A stretch of DNA of 33,435 bases. Origin: Clostridia bacterium. GTDB taxonomy: Bacteria > UBA6262 > WVXT01. The stretch is from assembly GCA_009619095.1 (NCBI GenBank), contig WJOT01000041.1, forward strand, positions 1-33,435, read 5' to 3'. Both the position numbers and the translations under genes were made by a program. Every line of letters begins with the position of its first letter. Positions within the stretch are counted from its first letter, which is position 1. The notes under the pieces are model-generated. The model worked only from the letters and a program-made list of their open reading frames with translations. It did no database searches and was not told where the DNA came from. This document shows positions 9,603 to 18,422 of the stretch, piece after piece.

Positions 9603-9648
9603 GGGCGACCGCCCCGCTCAGGCGGGATAAACTGCGTGTCGCCCCTAC
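9603..9648. repeat. Nested palindromic repeat, GCAGTTTAT family
   Basis: GGGCGAC...GTCGCCC outer stem, CCCGC-TCAG-GCGGG inner hairpin, ATAAACTGC between; related to 31338-31379. Confidence 0.75.
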
Positions 9649-9711
9649 GCGACCAAAACCTTTACGGGCATAAAGCCCTACACTACCAAGCAATGAACAA
9701 ACTATTTTTCT

Positions 9712-9740
9712 ATTATACCAAAATTAAGAACCTGAAACAA
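9712..9740 (-). promoter_or_regulatory. Candidate sigma70 promoter TTGTTT-N17-TATAAT upstream of rmuC
   Basis: Minus strand TTGTTTCAGGTTCTTAATTTTGGTATAAT, spacer exactly 17 nt. Confidence 0.55.
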
Positions 9741-9747
9741 GGAGAGT

Positions 9748-10899
9748 CTACATTGACCTCCTATATATTTCCTCTATCTCTTCAGTAGTGGGGCGCCGGG
9801 GATTCAAAGTGAGGAGACGCTTATTCTTGCTCACGGTTTTAGCAAAATCAGCCAGGGACTCCTCCTTCACTCCTATCTCTTTCATGCCTCTCGGTATCCC
9901 TATCTTCCCTAAAAGCTCTCTCATTGCTACTACACTCAGGTGAGCAGCCTCTTTTTCTGATAGACCTTCTACTTTCTTCCCCATTGCCTCAGCAATGTTT
10001 CTAAATTTTAAAGGATTGCCTTCGAGATTAAACTCCATTACTTCAGGCATAAGCAGAGCATTCGCCAATCCATGAGGAGCGCCATAGTGGAGAGTGATGA
10101 AATAACCCATCCCATGAATTATCCCCGCGCCAGCAGAATTAATCACCATTCCCGCAAGCATAGAAGCAAAGAGCATCTTCTCTCTAATTTTTAGATTATC
10201 TGGTTGAGAAATTGCTCCCGGCAGGGCCTCAGCAATTAATACTATCGATTTCAAGGCTAAGATATCACCCACCGGGTTTGCCTGTGTGGAGACATATCCT
10301 TCAATAGCATGACTTAAAGCATCCACTCCTGTATTGGCAATAAGAGAAGCTGGCATACTCAGGGTTAACAGTGGATCGAGGATGGCAAGTTTAGGGTTAA
10401 TATGGGGAGTACCGATTATCTGTTTTAACATTTTCTTCTGGTCAGTAATAACTGCGTATTTTGTAACCTCACTTCCTGTTCCCGCTGTAGTGGGGATAGC
10501 GATAATGGGAAGAGCCGGTTCTTTTACCTTATCCGTCCCAAAATAATCAGTAATCTCACCCTTGTTGGTCATAAGCAGGGCAATTCCCTTTGCTGCGTCC
10601 ATCGGGCTTCCTCCGCCAAGACCAATCACTACATCTGCCGCGCATTTTTTAGCAAATTTTGCTCCTTCTTCCACTATCCCGATACTGGGGTCAGGTTCCA
10701 CCTTATTAAATATCTCTACTTGAAGGTTATGTGAAGTAAGCGAATTTACCACTTCGTCCAGACTACCCGACTTCTTTGACGAGGACTTCCCTGTAACTAT
10801 CAAAGCCCTCTCGCCAAATTTTCTGGCTTCTTCGCCCACTCTTTTCAAACTTTCTTCGCCAAAAATAATTCTTGTAGGAGAATAGAAAACGGATTCCAT
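9748..10899 (-). CDS. Iron-containing alcohol dehydrogenase
   Basis: VIGLGGGSPMDAAKGIALL, IPTTAGTGSEVTKYAVIT, HGMGYFITLHYGAPHGLANALLMPEVMEFN. Confidence 0.93.
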   Translation of the reverse strand: MESVFYSPTRIIFGEESLKRVGEEARKFGERALIVTGKSSSKKSGSLDEVVNSLTSHNLQVEIFNKVEPDPSIGIVEEGAKFAKKCAADVVIGLGGGSPMDAAKGIALLMTNKGEITDYFGTDKVKEPALPIIAIPTTAGTGSEVTKYAVITDQKKMLKQIIGTPHINPKLAILDPLLTLSMPASLIANTGVDALSHAIEGYVSTQANPVGDILALKSIVLIAEALPGAISQPDNLKIREKMLFASMLAGMVINSAGAGIIHGMGYFITLHYGAPHGLANALLMPEVMEFNLEGNPLKFRNIAEAMGKKVEGLSEKEAAHLSVVAMRELLGKIGIPRGMKEIGVKEESLADFAKTVSKNKRLLTLNPRRPTTEEIEEIYRRSM

Positions 10900-10913
10900 G
10901 TTTTACCTCCTGC

Positions 10914-10940
10914 TCCCCCTCACCTCAATCCTCTCCCCCC
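10914..10940. repeat. CCCCTCACCCTAACCCTCTCCC-family repeat, partial copy
   Basis: TCCCCCTCACCTCAATCCTCTCCCCCC; compare 11001-11038 and 30321-30355. Confidence 0.7.
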
Positions 10941-10993
10941 GTAGGAGTGTCCCGACAAGTCGGGACAAAAGTAAAGCTCTCGCTTTACACTCC
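10941..10993. repeat. GTAG-type nested palindrome with three-way-junction potential
   Basis: GGAGTGT...ACACTCC outer; GTCCCGACAAGTCGGGAC and GTAAAGC-TCTC-GCTTTAC inner hairpins. Confidence 0.7.
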
Positions 10994-11000
10994 ATTATAT

Positions 11001-11038
11001 CCCCCTCACCCTAACCCTCTCCCCGCGGGAGAGAGGGA
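11001..11038. repeat. CCCCTCACCCTAACCCTCTCCCCGCGGGAGAGAGGG repeat
   Basis: GC-rich palindromic tail CTCTCCCCGCGGGAGAGAG; overlaps 3' end of helicase CDS. Confidence 0.8.
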
Positions 11039-14000
11039 AATCTTATCTCACAGACTAATTTATAATCGCAAAATTCGCATCTTTTTGGTGGACTGACCAG
11101 TGCGAAATCTTCTTCCCGAATTTTCTTTATAATTGCCTTTATTTTCTTTTCTAAATCACGCTCCATATCCTTTTCAATTTTTATGGTGACCAGTTGATTA
11201 TGCCTCAGCCAGTATAAGCTCAACTTTTCCACAGGATTATATCCTAAGACCTTCTCCGCCCCCCATTTGTAAAGGAGCATTGGCAAAACGTAAGGCTCTT
11301 CATTCTTCTGGCGATTGGTCTTATAATCGATAATATGGTATCCCTGCCCGGAAGGTCTATCGATTCGATCGATTATTCCCCTGATTTCACACTGTTCAAT
11401 GAAAAGATGGAATGGCTCTTCTACTCTAACGATGTTACCAATTTGCTTCTTTGAATTATCCAAAAATTTTAGAAGAATTGGTTTAGCTTCTTTCTCATAG
11501 ATATTCCGAATCTCCCTGTCAGTAATTCCATGAGCTTTCGCCAGTGAACGGAATTTACTCATCAATTTCGATTCTTTCCATTCTTTTCCTTCTTTTCTTG
11601 ATAAAATGTATTCTTCCAGAGTTTTGTGAATTACTGTCCCGAACGTCGACTCTTCAATCATCTCCTCTTCTTTCTCTCTTTCCAATCCAGGGTCTGGAGG
11701 AAGATTGAATAGGTAGAGATATTTATACCTTAAGGGACACTGGTCAAAAGTAGCAAGCTGGGTAACTGTAAAAGAAGGAAGAGAAATATCGTGAGAAGGA
11801 AGCGATTTATAGGAAGAAAATACGACATTTTTTATCTCTTCCAGTGACAGCGTCTCAATCCCCTTCTCTCTTTGGCTTGCCCGATAGATTTCTTTCTCCC
11901 AGCCTTTCTTCTCCTGTAAAAACTTCTCCCTCCTATTTTCAATTAAGGAAGAGAACTCCTCCTTTATTTCTCCTTTTTCGTCGAGAAAATAGGAGATAAA
12001 TGGACTCAACTTTCCTTGCACATTCCTGGTACCGGAAATTATCAATTTCTCCCGGGGTCTGGTCAGGCTAACATAGAGAAGCCTCTTCTCTTCCATGTCG
12101 ATGTCTCCTTTTCTCCTCTTCTTCCTCTCTTCTCTGGTAGATATAATGGACTGTTCATCATAAGCATAAAATGGAGAAGCTCCTCCTTTAGAAGGAAAAG
12201 CCTTATCCTTGACGTTAGCTAAGAAAACGATGGGAAATTCCAAGCCCTTTGCCTGATGAATGGACATTAAACGTACAGCGTTCTCCTCGCCAGGTTTAGC
12301 TTCACTCTCCACCACTCCCTGTTGAGTAACTTCCTTCACATAGGCAATGAAATCCTCCAGTGTAGAGAAGATATTTCTCTCCTCAAATTCCCCGACGAGG
12401 CTGAAAAACTTCTTAATATTTGCCAGGGTTCTCCTCCTTTCAGTGGGAGGCAAACTCTGAGCATAATGGAAATAGTTGCTCTGGCTAATCACTTTATATA
12501 TCAGCTCACCTAAACTGTAGTTATTCTTCTCCAGGAAAAATCTCTCTAAAAGGGTTTTGCAATTCCTGATGACCTTCTTATCCTCCTCTCCAATGTCGAG
12601 ACCATCCAACTTCCCCAGGGCATCGTAGACGGGATAACGCTTCCTCACCATTTTCTCTTCGTCTTCGATTTCTTGCTCAGGAAAGACACTGGCCAGAGAA
12701 GAGAGACTGGAATTCTTAATTCTGAAAATGGGCGACCTCAACAACCTTACCAGGGAGATGTCATCAAAGGGATTATTAATTGTGCCTAGTAGTGCTACCA
12801 AATCCCTTATTTCTAACCTTTCATAGTAACCTGTCCCGCCAGTAGTAATAAAAGAAATCCCATGCTTCCTTAGAGCCTCCTCATATATTCCCACTGGAGT
12901 CTTAATTCCTCTTAACAGTATCGCTATATCCTTAAGCTGTAAACTCCTTTCCCAATCTTCTCCCCTGATTGGATTCTTTAAGCGGTAGTCTCTCAGGAGC
13001 TGAAGAATTCTCTGAGCAATAAATTCAGCTTCCTCTTCCTGGGATTCTGCCAGAAATATCTCCACAGCACATTCTTCTCCTTCCTTTTCTGAACTTATAG
13101 GTTCATAATCAGGAATTTCCCTATCCAGAGCTTTATTGACTACTTTCAGAATCTGATTAAAGGAGCGGAAATTCTTAGTCAAAGAAAGGCTCAGTTCAGA
13201 TTCCTTGCTGAAATATTCAATATTCTCAGGTTTTGCTCCTCGAAAGCCATAGATGGACTGTTTGACATCGCCCACCACGAAGTAGTTATGAGAGAACTGA
13301 CGTAAGAGTTTATCCTGAAGGGGAGTGGTATCCTGATACTCATCGACCAGGACATATCTGAACTGTTTTCGGTATTTCTCTCTTATCTTCCTATTATTCC
13401 TGAGAAGATGCAAAGTCTCCAGAAGAATCCCGGAAAAATCGAAGTAGTGGCGTTTTTTGAGTTCCTTCTCGTAAGAAGCATAAACCTCGGCAATGAGGTG
13501 GGCTAATTTTTTTTTCTCCTCATCTTCTACTTTTGTAATCTTGTGCAGAAATTCCGAAGGAGACATTGCCTTATTTCTTATCTCCTGAACGTATTTATAA
13601 ATCGCACTCAAGAAATCGTCCAGCCACTGGTCGATAGTAACCCGGGGCAACTTCCCTTCCTCAAGTAGTGCTTTACCCACCTTGCAAAAAAGAATTTTAG
13701 CCTCTATCTCATTAATCACTCTGAAATTGGGTTCCAGCCCTACCTCCAGTCCATTCTCTCTAAGAAGCCGAGTGCAGAAAGAATCGATGGTACTGATATA
13801 GGCTTTCCTTGCCAGAACTTCTCTGGGAAGAGACATATTCTGCAATTCTTCTTCCAATCTCTCCCTCATCTCTCCCGCAGCCTTATTGGTGAATGTTACT
13901 GCCAGAATGGACTCTATAGCCTCTTCGGGAGATACTCCCTTCTCTAAGAGATTAGAAAATATCTTTAGGTACCTGTTTACCAGAACCGAGGTCTTCCCTG

Positions 14001-14079
14001 TTCCGGCTCCTGCCTTCAGGCAGACAGTACCTTCAATCTCATCAACTGCCCTCTTCTGTTCTAAAGTTAACTCTCTCAT
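11011..14079 (-). CDS. UvrD/AddA-like ATP-dependent helicase with C-terminal Fe-S PD-(D/E)XK nuclease
   Basis: Walker A KAGAGTGKTS, Walker B VLVDEYQD, GDVKQSIYGFRGA, RLMSIHQAKGLEFPIVFL, RLLYVSLTRPREKLII; nuclease GIIDRID...HIIDYKTN; Cys motif DQCPLRYKY...CEFCDYKLVCE. Confidence 0.92.
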   Translation of the reverse strand: MRELTLEQKRAVDEIEGTVCLKAGAGTGKTSVLVNRYLKIFSNLLEKGVSPEEAIESILAVTFTNKAAGEMRERLEEELQNMSLPREVLARKAYISTIDSFCTRLLRENGLEVGLEPNFRVINEIEAKILFCKVGKALLEEGKLPRVTIDQWLDDFLSAIYKYVQEIRNKAMSPSEFLHKITKVEDEEKKKLAHLIAEVYASYEKELKKRHYFDFSGILLETLHLLRNNRKIREKYRKQFRYVLVDEYQDTTPLQDKLLRQFSHNYFVVGDVKQSIYGFRGAKPENIEYFSKESELSLSLTKNFRSFNQILKVVNKALDREIPDYEPISSEKEGEECAVEIFLAESQEEEAEFIAQRILQLLRDYRLKNPIRGEDWERSLQLKDIAILLRGIKTPVGIYEEALRKHGISFITTGGTGYYERLEIRDLVALLGTINNPFDDISLVRLLRSPIFRIKNSSLSSLASVFPEQEIEDEEKMVRKRYPVYDALGKLDGLDIGEEDKKVIRNCKTLLERFFLEKNNYSLGELIYKVISQSNYFHYAQSLPPTERRRTLANIKKFFSLVGEFEERNIFSTLEDFIAYVKEVTQQGVVESEAKPGEENAVRLMSIHQAKGLEFPIVFLANVKDKAFPSKGGASPFYAYDEQSIISTREERKKRRKGDIDMEEKRLLYVSLTRPREKLIISGTRNVQGKLSPFISYFLDEKGEIKEEFSSLIENRREKFLQEKKGWEKEIYRASQREKGIETLSLEEIKNVVFSSYKSLPSHDISLPSFTVTQLATFDQCPLRYKYLYLFNLPPDPGLEREKEEEMIEESTFGTVIHKTLEEYILSRKEGKEWKESKLMSKFRSLAKAHGITDREIRNIYEKEAKPILLKFLDNSKKQIGNIVRVEEPFHLFIEQCEIRGIIDRIDRPSGQGYHIIDYKTNRQKNEEPYVLPMLLYKWGAEKVLGYNPVEKLSLYWLRHNQLVTIKIEKDMERDLEKKIKAIIKKIREEDFALVSPPKRCEFCDYKLVCEIRFPSLPRGEG

Positions 14080-14087
14080 TGTAAAAA

Positions 14088-14153
14088 AGGGGACAGGCTA
14101 CTTTTTCTCTGTCCCTGTTCCTATAAATATTGTACTTGTCACTTTTTTTCTTC
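14088..14153. repeat. GGGGACAGG-type repeat filling the inter-helicase gap
   Basis: AAAAAAGGGGACAGGCTACTTTTTCTCTGTCCCTGTTCC...TTGTCACTTTTTTT; shares TGTAAAAAAGGGGACAGGCT with the 20262 region. Confidence 0.7.
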
Positions 14154-17144
14154 TGTTATTTTCTTATCGCAAAGGAAATTGAAGTCGCAATTCCAGCAGT
14201 TCCTTGGCTTCTGGGGATAGTATCCCTGGAGAATCTCCTTTGCCTTTTCTCTGAGATGCTTTAGTGCACTTTCCAAGCACTCCTTGGTGGAAAGAACCAC
14301 TCCTTGAGCAGAATATTGCTTACCTTCCTCGACCGTTGCTTTGATATTTGCCTTAGAATTTTGGAGGCCTTTACGCAGCCAGTATATAGAGAGTCTCTTT
14401 ACGGGCCTGTTCAAGTCTTCCCTGGCACCAAAAAAATAGATGGGTAACTGGAAACTTTCTCCTTCGTTCATTTTCCGACAGAGGCGAAACTCCATAAACG
14501 GATTCTTACCGGTCTTATAATCAATAACTTCCTCGACTCCTCCCTCAAGGCGATCCAGGCGGTCTATTCGTCCAGAAAAAGTCAACCCATCTATCTGCCA
14601 GGTAAATTTTTTCTCCGTATCCTCAATGGAGAAACTCTCTCTTTCCTTTTCCTTATCAAGATATCTTAGAAGAATTCTGGAAGCCAATCTCTGATAGACA
14701 TCTTTCTCAAACAAAGTGGAAAAACTTCCCCCTTCCTGGGAAAAGACCTTCTTAATCTCCTTCTGTATATCCCTTTTTGCATAGGAAGAATGTAGAGCAT
14801 CTTTACTATTGTATTTCTCATGAAAGGATGCAAGAATACTGTGGAGGAGTCTTCCAAAAATTAAAGCAGGTCTTGGCTTAATCCAGATTTTTAAGAGGAA
14901 GGAGAAGAAGAACTTTGCCGGACATTCACTGTATGACTCAAGCTTATAGCCAGAGAACCTATAATCAGGAGAAATCTTCACTTTATCCCAGAGACTCTCC
15001 TGGTCGAACTCTCCCTTAATTCTCATTATCTCATTATATTTCTCTCTATCAATTTCCTCAAGCAGCCCTTCTAAATCCTTACTTCCTGTTGTAAGCCAGA
15101 AGTTGACCAAATCCTCCCGGGTTAAAATTTCATCCTTCTCCTCAGGGCCGAGAACCGATGGCTTATCGAGAAATTCCATCCCTCTACTCCTGCATTTCTC
15201 CAGGAGTTCGTCTTCCCTTTCTGCCTCAACGAATTTCAACACTAAAGAAGAGAGAAAAGAATCGCGATTCGACTCGTAGGTTTTTCCATAAGTTAAATAT
15301 AATCTCTTCCTTGCTCTACTTATAGCCAAATTAAAGATTCTCTCTTCTTCTTTCAGGTGTTGGGAAAGTTCGGGAAGGGGGTTCAGTTTCAATTTCTTCT
15401 TCTCTCCAAGGCCTAAAAGGGAAGATTCGGGCAAATCTCGGGGAAACTTTCCTTCCACAAGACCAGTTACGAAGACTATGGGGAAGAACTTTCCGCTTGC
15501 CCTTTGCACAGTCATAATCCGGACGCTATCCTCCTGGGGAATAAATGTAATTGCTTCCTCCCGACCATAAGAAGTAAGCATCTCGTCAAGATAACTCATA
15601 AAATCGAAAAAGGATAAATTGTTTTCAATCTTCTGGAACTTCTTCACTACCTCCAGAAAATAGCTCAAGTTTTGAGCCAATCTCTTATTCTTCGTCCCTG
15701 CCTGGAGATAACCGAACCTCAAGAAAACTCTATAAATAAGCCTTTCCAGGGATTCCTTTTTAGCCTCTCTCTTCATTTCCTCTAATGTTCCCAGAAATTC
15801 CCCAAGAGAGGAGATAGTATCCTCATTTAAACCCCATCCAGGATAGCTTGTGCTAGACCCCGCCTGGGAAAAGTCCTGAGGTAATTTCTTCACCACCGTT
15901 TTTATGACCGCTAAGAAAGGCAATCCTTTCCTTTCACTATAGGTCACCAGCCTCTGAATATCCACAGTGTCTATGTTGAACTCAGGAGCTGAAAGAGCCC
16001 TCAGGAGATGGGTGTTCATCTCTTCTTCCTGTCCCCAGATGCACTTTAAGATAGAGATAATCTGGACAATTTCTGGCTGCTTGAAAAATGCTATGCCTCC
16101 CATTACCGTGTAATCGATATCGTAAATTTTCAAGGCATTTTCTAAGTTCTTTATTTCTCTGGAGACGCCACGGCAGAGAATAACAATGTCGCAATAGTGG
16201 TAACCCTGGCGGGTCAAACCATAAACTTTGCGGGCAATGAACAGAGCTTCCTCGCTTCCACTGCCACATTTCACTAAAGTTATCTCCGGGGAAGAGATGG
16301 GAATTTCGGAAAGGGAGATTATCTGTGGCTCAAACTCAGTTAAGAATTTCCTCTTCACCTCCTGGGGCAGGGCTCCACGAAAACGAAAGACACTCTCTTC
16401 TTCATTACCTGAAAAAAATACTTCCTGTTTCTTCAAGGCTAAAAGAGCAAAAAGTTCATACTGATTCAAATCGATGTTCTGAAAGTCGTCAAGAAGAATG
16501 TGCCTAAATCTCTCCCTGTAATTTTTAAGAATATCCCGATGACTTTTAAAAAGTTGAATGGTTTTCAACACCAGGTCTCTGAAATCTAAGCGGTTCTCTC
16601 TGTGCAGATAATCCTGGTAGTCTCTGTAAATTCTTTTCAAATCTCTGAATTTCCCATAGTCGGGCAGACTAACCTGGGGATTAAGTTTCCAAAGGTCAAT
16701 AAAGTCGACCACCTCATCTAAGAAACCCAAAGTACGCTGGACCTTCCCATAGTAGTTCAACTTCAAACCTTTAAGAATTTTACTCAACACCAGCCTTTCC
16801 TCTAATCCGTCAAGGACCTGAAAGTTGGGATAGATACCCGGAACCCTGTTATAATTTTTCCGGAGAACTCTCTTGCAGAACCCGGTGAAGCTATTCACCC
16901 AGAACTCTCCATATCCTGGCTCGAGATGGCCCCTCAAAACCCCCACCATCTCCTCCTGGTCAGTAAACACAAGTATCCTTTCAGATGGAACAATTCCCGA
17001 AGATAAGAGATGTTCAATTCTTCTCTTTAAAACTTCGCTCTTGCCCGACCCGGCTGGACCCAAAAGAAGAAGCGGTCTACCTCGATGGGCCACCGCCTCC
17101 CTCTGTGCACTATTTAAATCCTTTAAAATATCCACCTTAAACAC
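14139..17144 (-). CDS. UvrD-like helicase-family subunit with degenerate motor and C-terminal Fe-S PD-(D/E)XK nuclease (AddB/AdnA-like partner)
   Basis: Walker A LGPAGSGKSE intact; Walker B reads ILLDDFQN; motif V region VRIMTVQRASGKFFPIVFV; nuclease SGRIDRLD...EVIDYKTGK; Cys motif SECPAKFFF...CWNCDFNFLCD. Confidence 0.88.
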   Translation of the reverse strand: MFKVDILKDLNSAQREAVAHRGRPLLLLGPAGSGKSEVLKRRIEHLLSSGIVPSERILVFTDQEEMVGVLRGHLEPGYGEFWVNSFTGFCKRVLRKNYNRVPGIYPNFQVLDGLEERLVLSKILKGLKLNYYGKVQRTLGFLDEVVDFIDLWKLNPQVSLPDYGKFRDLKRIYRDYQDYLHRENRLDFRDLVLKTIQLFKSHRDILKNYRERFRHILLDDFQNIDLNQYELFALLALKKQEVFFSGNEEESVFRFRGALPQEVKRKFLTEFEPQIISLSEIPISSPEITLVKCGSGSEEALFIARKVYGLTRQGYHYCDIVILCRGVSREIKNLENALKIYDIDYTVMGGIAFFKQPEIVQIISILKCIWGQEEEMNTHLLRALSAPEFNIDTVDIQRLVTYSERKGLPFLAVIKTVVKKLPQDFSQAGSSTSYPGWGLNEDTISSLGEFLGTLEEMKREAKKESLERLIYRVFLRFGYLQAGTKNKRLAQNLSYFLEVVKKFQKIENNLSFFDFMSYLDEMLTSYGREEAITFIPQEDSVRIMTVQRASGKFFPIVFVTGLVEGKFPRDLPESSLLGLGEKKKLKLNPLPELSQHLKEEERIFNLAISRARKRLYLTYGKTYESNRDSFLSSLVLKFVEAEREDELLEKCRSRGMEFLDKPSVLGPEEKDEILTREDLVNFWLTTGSKDLEGLLEEIDREKYNEIMRIKGEFDQESLWDKVKISPDYRFSGYKLESYSECPAKFFFSFLLKIWIKPRPALIFGRLLHSILASFHEKYNSKDALHSSYAKRDIQKEIKKVFSQEGGSFSTLFEKDVYQRLASRILLRYLDKEKERESFSIEDTEKKFTWQIDGLTFSGRIDRLDRLEGGVEEVIDYKTGKNPFMEFRLCRKMNEGESFQLPIYFFGAREDLNRPVKRLSIYWLRKGLQNSKANIKATVEEGKQYSAQGVVLSTKECLESALKHLREKAKEILQGYYPQKPRNCWNCDFNFLCDKKITEEKK

Positions 17145-17245
17145 CCAATTGCCTGACCACGGCCTATTTTACCATCCCTGGTGCGACCTTGCCACCAATC
17201 CTGATTCGCTTAAGCAAGTTGTTAGATATCTGATTCCAATTCAAA

Positions 17246-17265
17246 TAATTAAGTATTGTGTCCCC
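17246..17265. repeat. Copy of the 20-bp GGGGACACAATACTTAATTA end (single end)
   Basis: TAATTAAGTATTGTGTCCCC identical to 8388-8407; preceded by an AATTATGGGG doublet on the minus strand. Confidence 0.85.
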
Positions 17266-18400
17266 ATAATTCTCCCCATAATTCCATTTTTTCTTTCAAA
17301 GTGGTCAGGAGATTCTGAAAAGATTTTTCGAATGCGTTTACTCCTTTTCTCTGAAGAGTCTCACAGACCTCATCTAAATCGATTCCCGCTTTTTCCATCC
17401 GGGAAAGAACTTCTTCCACTCCACCCAAATTCTCTTCCAAAGATAACCTCGGCTTTCCGTGGTCTCTGAAGGCATCCAGCGTCACTTGAGGAATAGTATT
17501 TATTGTATCAGGGCCAATCAATTCCGCCACATACTTCACATCACTATAAGCAGGGTTTTTAGTGGAGGTGCTTGCCCAGAGTGGTCTTTGAACTCTGGCC
17601 CCTCTTTTTTCCAGGTCTTTGAACTTTTCTTGAGAGAAAATCTCCTTAAACTTTTGATAAACCTTCTTGGAATTGGCTACTGCTGCTTTTCCCAAAAGCT
17701 CCTGTAAATCTCTTTTCCTTTCAGGGTCTTTCTCCGATTCTGTCAGTGAACTAATCTCTTTATCCGCCAGTGTGTCTATCCTGCTCACAAATAGACTGGC
17801 CACCGAAGCCACTCTCTTAAAATCTCCTCCCTCTCTGGAAAACCCTTCCAGTCCCTTAATGTATGCCCGGGCAACGTTTTCGTAATGGGACAAAGAGAAG
17901 ACGAGAGTAGCATTTACATTAATGCCTTTCGATATCAGACGCTCTATTGCCACAGCCCCTTCTTTTGTTGCCGGGACTTTTATCATAATGTTTTCTCTTC
18001 CTATTCTCATAAACAATCTTTGAGCCTCACAAATAGTCTGGTCAATATCGTATGCATATTTAGGAGGAACTTCGATACTCACATATCCATCTTTTCTTTC
18101 TGTTTCCTTATATATTTCGTAAAGAATATCTGCCGCCAGAGTCACATCCTTTATTGTCAAGCTCTCATATACCTCTTCGGCAGTCTTATTTTCTCCAGCC
18201 ATTTCTTTAATTTCAGGGTCGTATTCGTTACTTTGAGTAATTGCTTTTTCAAATATCGTGGGATTGGATGTAACTCCCGAGATGCCATCTTCTTCCACCA
18301 TCTTTTCCAGCTTTCCCGAAGTGAGAATAGACCTCTCAATGTTATCATACCAGATGGACTGTCCAAAATTCTTAATCTGATAAACTGGATTCTTTCCCAT
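17249..18400 (-). CDS. tal: Transaldolase
   Basis: QSIWYDNIERSILTSGKLEKMVEEDGISGVTSNPTIFEKAI, YVSIEVPP, IMIKVPATKEGAVAIERL, INVNATLVFSLSHYENVARAYIKGL, RPLWASTSTKNPAYSDVKYV. Confidence 0.95.
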   Translation of the reverse strand: MGKNPVYQIKNFGQSIWYDNIERSILTSGKLEKMVEEDGISGVTSNPTIFEKAITQSNEYDPEIKEMAGENKTAEEVYESLTIKDVTLAADILYEIYKETERKDGYVSIEVPPKYAYDIDQTICEAQRLFMRIGRENIMIKVPATKEGAVAIERLISKGINVNATLVFSLSHYENVARAYIKGLEGFSREGGDFKRVASVASLFVSRIDTLADKEISSLTESEKDPERKRDLQELLGKAAVANSKKVYQKFKEIFSQEKFKDLEKRGARVQRPLWASTSTKNPAYSDVKYVAELIGPDTINTIPQVTLDAFRDHGKPRLSLEENLGGVEEVLSRMEKAGIDLDEVCETLQRKGVNAFEKSFQNLLTTLKEKMELWGELWGHNT

Positions 18401-18422
18401 TTCTATTTTCCTCTCCCAAGAC

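Noticed and set aside
9484-9693. Minus ORF sharing VGATxSLSRxSGxVA with ORF 31303-31494, suggesting a small protein family
   Set aside because: Both are frames through the same nested-palindrome DNA repeat and overlap rmuC or rimI; similarity comes from the repeat, not coding conservation.
15982-16269. 95-aa minus ORF inside helicase subunit
   Set aside because: Out-of-frame overlap with the 1001-aa helicase/nuclease CDS; no motif support.
17145-17245. Possible remnant of a transposase C-terminus between tal and the helicase gene
   Set aside because: Only a short open stretch in one minus frame with no recognisable transposase motif.
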